The notes: generated from the letters alone by a model not told the origin. DNA of 64,000 nt from Pseudonocardia sp. CNS-004 (GCA_001942185.1 MKJV01000066.1:1-64000); one strand, 5' to 3'; numbered from the stretch's first letter, positions 8,898-19,052 are shown. A program made the numbers and translations.

Positions 8898-11450
8898 GAC
8901 GTGACCGCGACGGGGTCGCGCCGCGACCGGCCCGGCGCGAGTGCGAGGAGCCGGTCGGCGACGCGGCGCCGGAGGGTGGCCGCGAGCAGCGCGTACCAGC
9001 CGAGCACCGCGAGCACGGCGATCGCGAGCACCTCGGGCACGATCACGAGCCCGAACCAGGACGAGAGCAGCGGCACCGCCGTCACGACCGCGAACGCCAC
9101 CGTGAGCAGGGCGGCGAGCCAGGTGGGTCGCCGGTCGGGGACGGGCGCGGTCCACGCCGCGAAGAACCGGTGCGGCGGCTTCAGGAGGAGCAGCAGCACG
9201 AACGACGACAACGTCACGAAGACCGAGAGGCCCGTCTGCGCGCCGACGGTCGCCGCGGCGTCGACGAACCCGGGATCGCTGCGCGCGACACCCGTGGCGG
9301 CCTCGAACGCCGGGAGCCGCTCCGCCGGAAGGGTGCCCGCGCGCAGGCCCGCCGAGAGCCACGCCCCGAGGAGGGAGTAGAGGAGCGTGCCGACCATCGC
9401 CGTCACCACCGCGACGGGGACGACGAACCGCCCGAGGTTGCGCAGGAGGTGCGGGTCACCGGCGACGGGCTGCGCCCACACCGTCAGGGCCAGCGCCGGC
9501 GTCCCCACCGTCAGCAGCGTGAGGCCGACCTGGGTCGGGGTGTAGGGGAATGCGAGCCCCAGCACCGTCGTCAGCAGGATCGCCAGCGCCTGCACGGCGA
9601 CGCGCGACAGGAACAGGTACATCGAGGTGGAGATCCCGTCGATGATCCGGCGTCCCTCGGTGCGGGCGGGGAGCAGCGCGGCGAACGAGTCGTCGACCAG
9701 CACGACGTCGGCGACGCCGCGGGTGACGGCGCTTCCCGAGCGCATCGCGACGCGACGTGCGCCCGCTTCAGCGCGCGGGCGTCGTTGACGCCGTCCCCCA
9801 GCATCGCGACGTGGTGCCCGCGGCGGCGCAGCGCGTCGACGACGCGCTCCTTCTGCTCCGGGGTGACGCGGCCGAACACGGTGGTGCGGTCCACCAGCTC
9901 GTCGAGCGCCGGGTCGTCGAGGGTGTCGAGGACCGGACCCGCGATCGGCTTCCCGGCCTCGATCCCGGCCCGGCCCGCGAGCGCCGCGACCGTGCGCGGG
10001 TCGTCACCGGAGAGCACCGTGATCGCGACCCCCTTCTCGCGGAAGCGGTGCACGCTGTCCACGACCCCGTCGCGCAGCTCGTCGGCGAGGACGACCAGCG
10101 CCACCGGGTCCAACGCGGGGAGGGCGGGGCGGCCGTCGACGTCGCGCAGCGGTGCACCGCGGCGGGTGGCGCGGGCCAGCAGGAGGACCCGGAGCCCGCG
10201 GTTCGCCCGGTCGGCGATGACCTCCTCGTCGGGCTGCGCGCGCAGCCGCGGGGCGAGCGCCTCCGGCGCACCGAGGACCCACACCGCCCCGTCGAGGGTG
10301 ACCTGCCCCGACCAGCGCAGCGCGGAGGTGAACGCGATCTCGTCGCGCAGCGCCCACGCCTCGCCGGGGAGCGCGGCGGCCAGCGCGCTGGACGTCAGGT
10401 TCGGACGGGCCGCGGACGCCGCGTACCGGGCCAGCACCGCGCGGGCGTCGAGGCAGCCGGGGCCGCTGTCGGGGCCGACCGACCGCACCTCCGCGAGCGT
10501 CAGGCGGCCCGTCGTCAGGGTGCCGGTCTTGTCCGTGCAGACGACGTCGACGTGGCTGACCGACTCCACCGCGTTCACCTGCTGCACCAGGCTCCCCGCT
10601 GCGCGATCCGCACCGCGCCGCGGAGGTAGGCCACGGCCACGAGGAAGAACAGGCCGTACGGGACCAGGCCCACGAGCACCGCGGTGATCTGCACGATGCC
10701 CAGGAACGACTCACCACCGAGCACGGCCCGGCCCAGCACCACCCCGCTGAGCGCGAGGGTGAGGACCATGGTCAGGCGGACGATGCCGTCGATCCGGCGC
10801 TGCAGCGGCGTGGTGTCGGTGGTGGCCTCGCGCGCCTGCGCGGTGAGCCTGCCGGCGTGGCTCTGCGCCCCGACGCGCCCGGCGCGCTGCCACCCCTCGC
10901 CCGCCACGCAGTGGCTGCCCGACAGCAGCGTCTCGCCGACGCCGTGCGCGACGGTGTCCGACTCGCCGGTCAGCAGTGACTCGTCGGCCTCGACGTCCCC
11001 CGCGACCAGCGGCCCGTCGACGACGATCTGGCCGCCTGCGTGCACGCGCACCAGGTCCCCTCGAACGACCTCGGCGGCGGCGACGACGGTCTCGGTGCCG
11101 TCGCGGAGCACGGTGACGTCGGTGCCGTCCAGCAGGGCGAGCCGGTCCAGCTTCCACGTGGCCCGGCACTCCTGCACCGCCCCGACCAGCGCGTTGGCCA
11201 GCCCGACCCCGACGCTGGTGAGCGCGTCGCCGTAGCGGCCCAGCACGAGCAGCACGGCACCGATCGAGAACAGGATCGTGGTGTAGGAGGAGAGGACGTG
11301 CGTGCGCACGATCGCCGCGTAGCTGCGCGACGTGCCGCTCACCGGGGTGTTCACCGCGCCCGCGCGACGCTGCTCGTCGACCTGGACGGCGGTGAGCCCG
11401 ATCAAGGGAGCGGTCGGGACATCCTCTGTCGGGGGAGCGAGGGCCGGCAC
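8894..11450 (-). CDS. Cation-translocating P-type ATPase (CtpE-like)
   Basis: Membrane ATPase with actuator loop SLLTGES, phosphorylation motif DKTGTLTTG and hinge GDGVNDARALK, about 850 residues when rejoined. Membrane segments include SYTTILFSIGAVLLVLG and QITAVLVGLVPYGLFFLVAV before the phosphorylation domain, and six more after the hinge (VGLTLLTVGTPALALTV among them). The modest length and layout recall mycobacterial CtpE, linked to calcium. One base is lost near 10596 (restored: QRGALVQQVNAVESV) and one near 9755 (restored: AHV then VAMRSGSAVTRG). GTG 11450 lies 5 nt after AGGAG, but an in-frame ATG at 11516 inside the conserved leader is also possible. It follows a two-component pair and precedes a VTT protein. 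Confidence 0.88.
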
Positions 11451-11541
11451 GGACACTCCTGCGGTGCGGGGATCAGGTCCCCACCACCGTCGCGGTCCCG
11501 GGTGAATCAGGATCATGATCTGGTTCGGAACTCGGTAAGAG
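11448..11541 (-). promoter_or_regulatory. Conserved 94-nt leader element, copy A (upstream of P-type ATPase)
   Basis: Read on the minus strand, this stretch is about 75-80 % identical to 26042-25947. Shared blocks are CTCTTACCG, TTCCGAACCA, ATCATGATC, ATTCACCCGGGA, GTGGTGGGGA and CAGGAGTGTCCGTGCC. It contains a small hairpin, GTGGGGA-CCTGA-TCCCCGC, ending shortly before the AGGAG site and GTG start. Copy A also overlaps the last 23 codons of the histidine kinase gene. An ATG at 11516 starts a frame running into the ATPase. Confidence 0.7.
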
Positions 11542-12896
11542 CCGCCCCGCACCGACCGCGAACCCGATCGTGGCGCCGCCCCCCGGCCGGTTCCCGGCGA
11601 ACGTCGTGCCGTCGTGCGCCGCGGCGATGTCGGCGACGATCGCCAGCCCGAGCCCCGAGCCGGGCAGCGATCGCGCGGCGTCCGCCCGGTAGAACCGGTC
11701 GAAGACGCGGCCGACGTCCTGGGCGGCGAGCCCGGGACCCCGGTCCGAGACCGCGACGCTGCCCCCGTGGGCCCGGATCTCGATCGGCCCGGCGCCGTGG
11801 GTGTCGAACTTGGCCGCGTTCTCCACCAGGTTCCCGACCGCACGTTCCAGCGCGGCCCGCTGCCCACGCACCCGCGTGCCGTCGCACTCGACCACGATCT
11901 CGCGCCCGGTCCTGCGCCGCGTGCGATCGGCCGCGGCCCGGACGACCCCGTGGAGGTCGACGGCGTCGTCCTCCTCGTCCGTGCGCCGGGCCAGCGCGAG
12001 GGCGATCAGCTCGTCGACCAGGTTCGACAGCTCCCGGGTCTCGCCCTCGACGTCGGCCACCAGCCGCTCGCGCGCCTCGGGGCCGAGCCGGTCGAGGCGG
12101 CGCAGGACGCTCGCGTTGGTGCGCAGGCTGGTCAGCGGCGTGCGGAGCTCGTGCGCGGCGTCCTGGATCAGCCGCTCCTGTGCCTCCCGGGACTCCGCGA
12201 GCCGTCGCAGCATCGCGTTGAACGACGACGACAGCCGCGCCACCTCGTCGCGCCCGTCCACCGGCACGTCGCCGACGCCCGACCCCACCGAGCTGATCTC
12301 CTCGGCGATCGCGGTCAACCGCACCAGCCGGCGGGCGATCCGGCGCGCGAGGAGCCAGCCGAGCCCGGCGGCGACCACCGTCACCAGGACGGCGATAGCG
12401 GTGATCTCCTTCGCCAGCCCGCCCAGCTCGAGGCGGGGCACGTGGAGGTCGATCCCGACCTGCACCGCTCCCCGCCCCCCGCCGACGGCGGTGGTCACCA
12501 CGCGGTAGGCCACGGCGTCGGCCCTGGTACCCACGGCCAGGTCGGACGTCGTGGTCGCGCCCGGCACGGGGTTCGCGGCCAGCGCCCGGTCGGCCGCGCC
12601 GACGGGCAGGGTCACCACCCCTCCCCCGAGCGGCGTGACGCTCCCGTCGGGACCGATGCGCTGTGCGACCAGCACTCGGGACCGGTCGCCGGCCGGAAGG
12701 CCGGGAGACCGGCGACCGCGCTGTCCAGGACGCCTTCGTCCCCGTCGATGATCGCGGCGGCGACGGCACGCAGGCCACGGTCCACCTCGCCGGTGATCCG
12801 ATCGACCGCGAACCGGTGGCCGAACACCCCGACCGTCCCCGCGACGACGGCGGCGACGAGAGCGAAGGCCAGTGCGAGCCGGGTGGCGAGGTTCAC
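11473..12896 (-). CDS. Sensor histidine kinase, HAMP-containing (MprB/PhoR-like class)
   Basis: Membrane sensor kinase partnered with the adjacent response regulator. GTG 12896 overlaps the regulator stop as GTGA. First transmembrane helix LALAFALVAAVVAGTVGVFG (residues 7-26), an extracytoplasmic sensor of about 120 residues, a second helix ITAIAVLVTVVAAGLGWLLA, a HAMP domain (RRLVRLTAIAEEI), phospho-acceptor box AAHELRTPLTSLR, N box VGNLVENAAKFD, and G boxes SDRGPGLA and GSGLGLAIV. One base is lost near 12680, inside the sensor domain. The last 20 or so residues after GGGATIGFAV are unusual because they are encoded by the conserved leader of the next gene. Confidence 0.9.
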
Positions 12897-13578
12897 GGCC
12901 TGCGCACCGCGTAGCCGACGCCGCGGACGGTGTGGATCACCGGCGGCGCGCCCGCAGCAGCCAGCTTCCGCCGCAGGTACCCCACGTAGACGGCCAGGTT
13001 CTTCGAGTCGGCCCCGAAGTCGAAGCCCCAGATGCGCTCGTAGACCACAGTGTGCTCGAGCACGATCCCCTCGTTGCGGACCAGGAGCTCGAGCACGTCG
13101 AACTCGGTCTTGGTCAGGGTCAGCTCGGTGGCCGCCCACCACACGCGCCGGGCGGCCGGGTCGAGGCGCAGGTCCCGACCGACAGCGTCGCGGCGCGGTC
13201 CCCGTCGGCCGGGACGGCGCGGCGCAGCAGCGCCCGCAGCCGGGCCAGGAGCTCGTCGAGCTCGAAGGGCTTGGGCAGGTAGTCGTCGGCGCCCGCGTCG
13301 AGCCCGGCCACCCGATCCGGGGTCTCGACCCGCGCCGTGAGCATCATGATCGGCACCCGGTCGCCGTCGGCACGCAGCACTCGGCAGACCCCGAGACCGT
13401 CCAAGCCCGGCATCATCACGTCGAGGACGAGCGCATCGACGATCTCGCGCCGGGCCCGGGTGAGCGCCTGCACCCCGTCGTCGACCGCGACCACGGCGTA
13501 CCCCTCGAGTTCCAGCGCGCGGGCGAGCGACTCGCGGATCGCGCGGTCGTCGTCGGCGACCAGCACCGTGTAGGCCAC
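12893..13578 (-). CDS. OmpR/PhoB-type response regulator
   Basis: DNA-binding response regulator working with the kinase just downstream. GTG 13578 starts only 5 nt after the TetR stop. The receiver domain has the acidic pair in VLVADDDRA, phospho-acceptor Asp in [10 protein letters not shown], the Thr of MMLTAR and Lys of DDYLPKPF. One base is lost near 13176 at the domain junction; the restored frame gives [12 protein letters not shown] and the winged helix with [15 protein letters not shown] and a C-terminal [14 protein letters not shown]. Likely part of a tetR-regulator-kinase-ATPase operon. Confidence 0.92.
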
Positions 13579-13583
13579 GGCCG

Positions 13584-14221
13584 TCAGCCGACCCGCCGGG
13601 CTGCGAGCCCGTCGAGGACGACGCCGAGGTGGCGCTCGAACCGTTCGTCACCGTCGTCGCGCAGGTGGCCCGCCTCCTTGACCCGCGCGACGTCGGCACC
13701 CAGCCACGCGTCGCGCTCGGCGAGCGAGTACCGCGTCGGGTCGGCCTGCGCCGACTGGAGCCGTTCCTGCTCCTCGATCACGAAGCCGACCACGAACGCG
13801 GTGACGATCTCGGCGGCGTCGTCGCATCGGTGAGCGTCATGCCTTCCGCGGTCCACCGCTCGAACAAGGGCTCCTTCGACCGCACCACGTCGGGGTCGGC
13901 GACGCGCGTGCCGCTGAAGACGCGTGCGCCGTCGCGGTGCAGGAGGAACTCCGAGCGCAGTATCCGGGCGTAGGCGGCGAGATCGGCCCGCCAGCCGCCG
14001 TCGGCGGGGATCTCCGCCAGCGCGGTGGTGACGCGGCGCATCACGGTGGTGCCCATCTCGTCGAGCAGCTCCTGCTTGTTGCGGACGTGCCAGTACAGCG
14101 TGGGCGGGCGGACGTCCAGCCGGGCCGCGAGCGCCCGGACGGTGATCGCGTCCATGCCCTTCTCGTCGAGCAGCTCGATCGCCGCCGCCACGATTCGCTC
14201 CCGGCTCAAGCTCTTGGACAC
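13584..14221 (-). CDS. TetR-class repressor with TetR_C domain (paralogue 1)
   Basis: Repressor with helix-turn-helix [20 protein letters not shown] near residues 27-46 and the true tetracycline-repressor-type C-terminal domain ([12 protein letters not shown], then [12 protein letters not shown]). Closely related along its whole length to the repressor at 22573-23210. GTG 14221 lies 11 nt from a double operator at 14233-14275 of the same type as the sites at 22516 and 27514, so it is probably autoregulated. One base is lost near 13822 (restored: [12 protein letters not shown]). In classical TetR, His100 precedes GTR by two residues; here that residue is Phe, so a Mg-tetracycline ligand is unlikely. 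Confidence 0.9.
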
Positions 14222-14232
14222 GGTGCCACTCT

Positions 14233-14275
14233 AACTAAGTTCGAGCACGCCTGAACAGGCCACTCGAACTTAGTT
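14233..14275. promoter_or_regulatory. TetR operator site A (nested dyads)
   Basis: The arms AACTAAGTTCGAG (14233-14245) and CTCGAACTTAGTT (14263-14275) form a perfect 13-bp inverted repeat. Nested inside it is GCCTGAACAGGC (14249-14260). Each outer arm contains the 9-bp core AAC-N3-GTT also found twice at sites B and C. The site sits just upstream of the TetR start and covers the last codons and stop of the upstream VTT gene. Confidence 0.75.
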
Positions 14276-15261
14276 CGGTCTCGACATCACTGACGTGATC
14301 GGCCGAAGTGGTGCCAGTGCGTCATATCCGACGCCCTCCAACCACTTCCGGTGATCACACCCCCGGTCGGCCGGTGCCCCGCAGGCCTTCTTCTCCCGGT
14401 CCTCCCGGTAGCCGCGGTACCCGGCCCGGACCGACACCAGCACGACCAGCGCCAGCGTGATCCACAACGCGTACTCGTCGATCATCAGGACTACGTCGAC
14501 CGCGTGCTGGCCGATCCCGTAGCCGAGGCCCGCGACGAGACCCGTGATCGCTGCGGCCCCGATCGCGTCGACGATCAGGAAAGGCACCAGCCGCATCCCG
14601 GCGAGGCCCGCCACGGCGAACACCGCCGGTGCGGGGACCCCGGGCAGCGCCGCCGCCACGACCGCCAGCGGCGTCGCCCACGCGGGCCAGGACCGGATAC
14701 TCGACACGAACCGCTTCGCGAAGTCGCCGGGCGCGAACATCTCGACGATCCTGGCACCCCACCGCCGCCCGGCCAGCCAGAACAGCCAGTCGAACTTGAT
14801 CATCCCGAAGACCCCTGCCGCGATCACCAGCCACAGCTCGCCCTCGCCGATCCGCGCGAACGCGGCACCCGCACCGGTCGCGGAGAGGTGCCGGTGACGG
14901 CGCTCAGCGCGATCGGGTGCGAGGCCAGCAGGAACGGCCGCACCGGCAGGGAGGCCATCATCACCAGCACGACACCGAGGGTGGAGAAGACCAGAACCTT
15001 GTCCCCCCGCGACATCGGGTGTTCCCACGGCATCGCGTCCCGCCAGGCCTGCCTCGCCTGCTCCAGCTCCTGCGGCGGGTAGTCCTTGCTCCGCCATCGC
15101 CACCGCTTCCGTGCGGCTGCCGGCGCGGCGTCTGCGGACCCCTCGACCGCAGACGTCGCCCGTGCCGGCTCCGCGGAGCTCCGACCGGCACCCCCGTCGA
15201 TGCGCGGCAACCGCGTCGTCTCGGCCTCCTGGCCGCCTGCGCCGCCGCTCGCGCCCGTCAT
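14270..15261 (-). CDS. VTT/DedA-family membrane protein with charged N-terminal tail
   Basis: About 330 residues. ATG 15261 is chosen because AAGGGG lies upstream; an earlier in-frame ATG at 15294 lacks a ribosome site. The first 85 residues are charged and low in complexity, ending KRWRWRSKDYPPQELEQAR, then membrane helix VLVFSTLGVVLVMMASLPV. The VTT core shows GVFGMIKFDWLFWLAGRRWG, LPGVPAPAVFAVAGLAGMR and a final helix ALWITLALVVLVSVRAGY. One base is lost near 14888 (restored: TLSATGAGAAFARIGEGE). The stop codon falls inside operator A, so the gene end and the TetR promoter overlap. Role in the envelope is inferred from family only. Confidence 0.78.
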
Positions 15262-15409
15262 CCGCACCCCTTCTCGGTCGAAAGTCCCCGTCACCTGAAC
15301 GAGTCGACACCATGCCGTTGCGGCACGGTCAACGCGGTTCCCCTCATCGGGTCGTCCAGCTCACAGCCCTCGGTACGCCTGCACCACAGCAGTTGGTCGC
15401 GACGGCGCG

Positions 15410-15571
15410 TCAGGCAGGCCGTGCCCGGATGCCGTCGATGATGAGCGACAGGACGCCCGCGGACTCCGCGTCGACCTCGGGCGAGCGCCACCCCGCGGCG
15501 TGCACCGGCACGTCCACACCGGCGTCGCGGACGCGGAGCGCGGTGTGATCGGTGTGATCGGCGTGACGCAC
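15410..15571 (-). pseudogene. Possible vestigial TetR-type C-terminus behind an intact operator
   Basis: A 53-codon frame whose end, ESAGVLSLIIDGIRARPA, resembles the closing helix of TetR-type repressors. No DNA-binding domain precedes it. Directly upstream is the perfect palindrome AGCGAGCGCTCGCT (15597-15610), a common type of TetR operator. The rest of the gap between 15262 and 15685 shows no other coding signal. An internal deletion of a repressor gene would explain both pieces; chance is the alternative. Confidence 0.3.
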
Positions 15572-15596
15572 GCTACATGCACTCGGCTCTAAATCG

Positions 15597-15610
15597 AGCG
15601 AGCGCTCGCT
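15597..15610. promoter_or_regulatory. Palindromic operator AGCGAGCGCTCGCT
   Basis: Perfect 14-bp dyad located 75 bp upstream of the SnoaL-like gene and just upstream, on the other strand, of the short frame at 15410-15571. Its form is typical of TetR/AcrR operators, but no intact regulator lies beside it, so a trans-acting regulator or an orphan site is possible. Confidence 0.5.
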
Positions 15611-15685
15611 TTACTCTGTGAGCCGCTCCTGCTCCCCCACAGGAGACCGATCACGGCCGACGGCGAACGACAGGGAGACACGACG

Positions 15686-16057
15686 ATGGACGAACCCGAC
15701 CCGGTCCAGCGCCTCGAGGATGCGATCAACTCGCACGACCCCCAGCGCGTCGCCGACTGCTTCACCCCGGACTACCGGTCCGAAACGCCGCATCGCCCCG
15801 CGGAGGGGTTCACCGGCTCCGACCGCGTGCTCGCCAACTGGACCGCGATCTTCACCCGCCTACCGGACCTGCGGGCACAGGTGCTGCGCCGCGCCACGGC
15901 CGGCCCCGAGCTCTGGTCGGAGTGGGAGATGGTCGGGACCGGGCCGGACGGGACGCCCGTCGTGATGTGCGGACCTGTCATCATGACGACTCGTGAGGGA
16001 CGGATCGGCTGGACGCGGTTCTACCTGAGCCCGGTCGCGGCGCCGGCGAGCGCATGA
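15686..16057 (+). CDS. SnoaL-like / NTF2-fold protein
   Basis: Small protein of 123 residues in the alpha+beta-barrel SnoaL-like family. ATG 15686 follows a CAGGGAGA site. The N-terminal helix VQRLEDAINSHDPQRVADCF and FTPDYRSETPHRP are typical of polyketide-cyclase-like and ester-transfer NTF2 folds, as is a closing strand IGWTRFYLSPV. Many homologues are uncharacterised and some are scavenging or ketosteroid-isomerase-like enzymes. It lies 72 bp before an O-methyltransferase, which suggests secondary-metabolite tailoring, but no polyketide synthase is in the window. Confidence 0.8.
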   Translation: MDEPDPVQRLEDAINSHDPQRVADCFTPDYRSETPHRPAEGFTGSDRVLANWTAIFTRLPDLRAQVLRRATAGPELWSEWEMVGTGPDGTPVVMCGPVIMTTREGRIGWTRFYLSPVAAPASA

Positions 16058-16129
16058 CCGCACCGTCGAGCCGTGTCTCACGACCAGATCACCGCCGCGA
16101 CGAACGTCGTGATCGGGAGGACTTCCCTC

Positions 16130-17155
16130 ATGCCTGATGCCACCCGCGACGGCGCACTCCCCCCGGCGATGCAGATGGCCCAGCTCCTCGGGGGCTTCCA
16201 GATCTCCCAGGCGCTGTACGTCGTGGCGAAGCTCGACATCGCCACGCAGCTCGACGACGGCCCGAAGGCCGTGGCCGACCTGGCGGCGACCTGCGGAGCG
16301 CAGCCGGAGCTGCTGGGCAGGCTGATCCGGACCCTCGCCCCGATCGGCGTCTTCCGCCACCTGCCCGACGGCACCGTGTCGGCCACACCGCTCGGCGCCA
16401 CCCTGTCCAGGAACAGCCCCGACTCCACGCGAGCCGCGTGCATGTACTGGATGGAGACCCACTACCTCCCGTTCAGCCGGCTGCTGCACAACGTCCGCAC
16501 GGGCGAGACCGCGGCGCACCACTACTACGGCGAGCCGTTCTTCGACTGGATCGTCAAGAACCCTGAGCTGGTCGAGCTGCAGTCGGCCGCGATGGCGAGC
16601 GTCACCACCACTCTGCGCGCGGGGATGTTCGAGGACTACCGCCTCCCCGACGGTGCGGTCGTCGCCGACATCGGCGGTGCGAGCGGTTCGGTGCTCGTAC
16701 AGCTACTGGCGGACGAGCCGGACCGGCGGGGCGTCGTGTTCGACCTGCCCGAGGTCGTCCCCGACGCCCGGCGCCGCATCGACGAGGAGGGGCTCGCCGA
16801 CCGCATCGACGTGGTGGGCGGCAGCTTCTTCGAGTCAGTGCCACCCGCGGACGTCTACGTCCTGTCCTACGTGCTGCACGACTGGGACGACGAGCACTGC
16901 CGACGCATCCTGGGCAGCATCAGGGCCGCCGCCGCACCCGGAGCCCGGTTGGTGGCGGTCGAGGGCATCGTGCCCGCGGGCGACGAGCCGCACCTCACCA
17001 AGGCGATCGACCTGGTCATGCTCGCCATGGGAGGCGGCAAGGAACGCAGCGCGGACGAGTACCGCCAGCTCCTCTCCTCGGCCGGTTTCACCCTGGACCG
17101 CATCGTGGCGACCGGGACCCCGTTCTCGTTCGTGGAGGCGACGCTGCACCCCTGA
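16130..17155 (+). CDS. SAM-dependent O-methyltransferase (COMT/hydroxyneurosporene type)
   Basis: Cytoplasmic methyltransferase of 341 residues. ATG 16130 is preferred because GGGAGGA lies 8 nt upstream; an earlier in-frame GTG at 16073 has none. N-terminal dimerisation and winged-helix domain about 10-95 (LGGFQISQALYVVAKLDIA), then the Rossmann fold with SAM loop VVADIGGASGSVLVQLL near 180 and catalytic-type YVLHDWDDEHCRRIL near 245, where His is the usual general base. Such enzymes methylate hydroxyls of aromatic polyketides, carotenoid intermediates or phenolics. A carotenoid-type gene lies 1 kb away on the other strand, but a link is not shown. Confidence 0.9.
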   Translation: MPDATRDGALPPAMQMAQLLGGFQISQALYVVAKLDIATQLDDGPKAVADLAATCGAQPELLGRLIRTLAPIGVFRHLPDGTVSATPLGATLSRNSPDSTRAACMYWMETHYLPFSRLLHNVRTGETAAHHYYGEPFFDWIVKNPELVELQSAAMASVTTTLRAGMFEDYRLPDGAVVADIGGASGSVLVQLLADEPDRRGVVFDLPEVVPDARRRIDEEGLADRIDVVGGSFFESVPPADVYVLSYVLHDWDDEHCRRILGSIRAAAAPGARLVAVEGIVPAGDEPHLTKAIDLVMLAMGGGKERSADEYRQLLSSAGFTLDRIVATGTPFSFVEATLHP

Positions 17156-17183
17156 CGGGATCCGTGACCTTCCCGCCCCACGC

Positions 17184-17202
17184 ATTGGTTAGCCTCACCT
17201 CA
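17184..17202 (+). promoter_or_regulatory. Iron box (DtxR/IdeR-type operator)
   Basis: ATTGGTTAGCCTCACCTCA matches the actinobacterial IdeR/DtxR consensus TTAGGTTAGCCTCACCTAA at 15 of 19 positions, counted by eye. It ends on the first base of the ATG of the binding-protein gene. No ribosome site fits between box and start, so the message may be leaderless and the box would cover the transcription start. Confidence 0.7.
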
Positions 17203-18199
17203 TGACACCGAGGCCGCTCCGTCTCGTCGCACACCTGGCTGCGCTCGTCCTGCTCGCCGGCTGTGGAGGCGGGAGTACGACTGCGCCGAACGAACCGAGC
17301 GGACAGCACTCGGACGCGGATCCCGCCTTCCCGGTCACCGTGACCACCAGCTTCGGCGATGTCACCGTGGACGCCCCGCCGACGCGGGTCGTCGCGATGG
17401 GCTGGGGCGACGCCGAGACCGCTCTCGCGCTCGGCGTGCAACCCGTCGGCGCGGCCGACTGGCTCGACTTCGGCGGCGAGGGCGTCGGACCGTGGGCGGC
17501 CGGGCGTTACACGACACCGCCCGAGATCATCGGCACCCTCGAACCCTCGTACGAACAGGTGGCCGCCTTGCGGCCGGAGCTGATCCTGGACACGAAGAGC
17601 TCCGGTGACCGGCAGCGCTACGACCTGTTGTCCCGGATCGCCCCGACGATCGCGCTCCCACCGGCGCCGACAGCTACAAGACCACTCTCGCCGACCAGGT
17701 CGCGATGGTCGCCGCCGCGCTCGGCGTCCCCGAGCGGGGGGCAGCGCTGATCGCCGACGTCGAAGAGCGGTTCGCGGCCGCCGCCGCGGCGCATCCGGAG
17801 TTCGCCGACAAGACGGTCACCGTGGCGGCGCGGTCCGGAACCGGCTGGGGCGCGTACGCGTCCAGCACCGAGCGGGTGGAGTTCATGACGCGGCTCGGCT
17901 TCGTGCCGAACCCGCGGGTCGAGTCGCTGCCAGAAGTGCGGTTCTCCCATCCGGTGTCCGAGGAGCAGCTCGCCGTGCTCGACGCCGACCTGCTGGTCGT
18001 CTTCCCGATCCAGCGGACCGCCGCCGAGGTCGAGGCCACCCCCCTGTTCGCCGCGATCCCGGCGGTTCGCGACGGTCGGGCCATCGTGTTCGACGACCCG
18101 ACGGTGCAGAAGGCCTATTCCACGAACTCGGTGCTGTCGCTGCAGTACGCCCTCGACGCCGTCGTGCCCGTCATCGCCGAGCGGCTGTCGGCGGGGTAG
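17202..18199 (+). CDS. Iron-siderophore ABC transporter binding lipoprotein (FecB/FhuD-like)
   Basis: Lipoprotein of about 332 residues that would capture a ferric siderophore outside the membrane. Signal peptide with lipobox LLAGC around Cys24. Typical class III features are VTVDAPPTRVVAMGWGDAE, LGVQPVGAAD, the YEQVAALRPELILDTKSSG segment and a long linking helix. One base is lost near 17662; the restored frame reads GADSYKTTLADQVAMVAAAL and ends VIAERLSAG. No permease or ATPase follows, so it must use a distant transporter. An IdeR-type box at the start predicts expression in low iron. Its last 29 bp overlap the convergent carotenoid gene. Confidence 0.9.
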
Positions 18200-19052
18200 G
18201 AGTCGGCTCCGCGACCGGTTCGTCCGCCCCGTCGCGCCTGACGAGCACGCAGGCGAGCGCCATGAGCGCCGGGATCCCCATGCTGAACATGCCCACGATG
18301 ACGGCGGTCTCCTGGATGTCGGCCACCATGAAGGTCCGCCCGGCCACCGTCGCCGCGTCCGCGGGGCCCGCCGGTGCGGTCACGAGGGTGACGACGCCGG
18401 GCAGGTACACGCCGAGCCACACGACCGGCGGCAGCGCCGAGGCCCGACCGAGCCGCCGCGCGGGCGGCCCGAGCAGCGCGAAGAGCTGGAACGCCACCCA
18501 CCCCGTCACGACCCAACCCAGAAAGTTCGTCAGCGGCACCCCGAACAGTCCGCTGGGGTCGCCGTAGCTCCACCGCCCCTCCACGGTGGCACCGGCCGGG
18601 TCGATCACCGCGTCGTAGCCCGCGAGCACCAGGGCGGCCACCGGCGGGACCACGACCCGCGCCGGCCCGGTCAGGCGACCGGCCCGGTCACCGACGATCA
18701 CTGTTCGCGCGATCGACCACGCCACGTACCCCGCGACGCCGTAGACGATCGGCACCGTGGGCGGGACGCCGAGGATCTGCAGGCCGGGGCCGTCGTGGGT
18801 GAAGGATCCGAAGGGGAACCCCGTCGCGATCGACAGCGCCTCGAACGCGAACGCCACCGGGTACGCGCAGGCGAAGAAGCCCAGGACGCCGAGCCTGCCG
18901 TAGGTCAGGCTGCCGTGCGCGAGCAGGAAGAGGATCAACCCTTGCATCCCCAGCGCCATCGGCAGGGCCGAACCCGGCACGAGCAGGGGCGCGAGCCCGG
19001 CGGCCACGACGATGGCGGCAGCGCCCCGGGCCGCGGCGTCACGCATCGTCAT
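18171..19052 (-). CDS. CruF-like carotenoid biosynthesis membrane protein (DUF422)
   Basis: Integral membrane protein of 293 residues with about seven hydrophobic helices. The family motif region is present: a G-Y-D-x3-DP segment (AGYDAVIDPAGATVEGRW) followed by FGVPLTNFLGWVVTGW. Family members include bisanhydrobacterioruberin hydratase and the 1',2'-hydratase CruF, which hydrate carotenoid end groups. No other carotenoid gene is in the window, so its substrate is unclear. It overlaps the siderophore-binding gene tail to tail. Confidence 0.8.
   Translation of the reverse strand: MTMRDAAARGAAAIVVAAGLAPLLVPGSALPMALGMQGLILFLLAHGSLTYGRLGVLGFFACAYPVAFAFEALSIATGFPFGSFTHDGPGLQILGVPPTVPIVYGVAGYVAWSIARTVIVGDRAGRLTGPARVVVPPVAALVLAGYDAVIDPAGATVEGRWSYGDPSGLFGVPLTNFLGWVVTGWVAFQLFALLGPPARRLGRASALPPVVWLGVYLPGVVTLVTAPAGPADAATVAGRTFMVADIQETAVIVGMFSMGIPALMALACVLVRRDGADEPVAEPTPTPPTAARR

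Noticed and set aside
11470..11495. The GGGGA-N5-TCCCC hairpin as an intrinsic terminator of the kinase gene
   Set aside because: Stem is only 5-7 bp, no T run follows, and it is conserved at the other locus just before a ribosome site.
11448..11516. Leader peptide with tandem Trp codons controlling the ATPase by attenuation
   Set aside because: Trp-Trp is present in both copies, but neither downstream gene relates to tryptophan, and copy A has no stop before the main gene.
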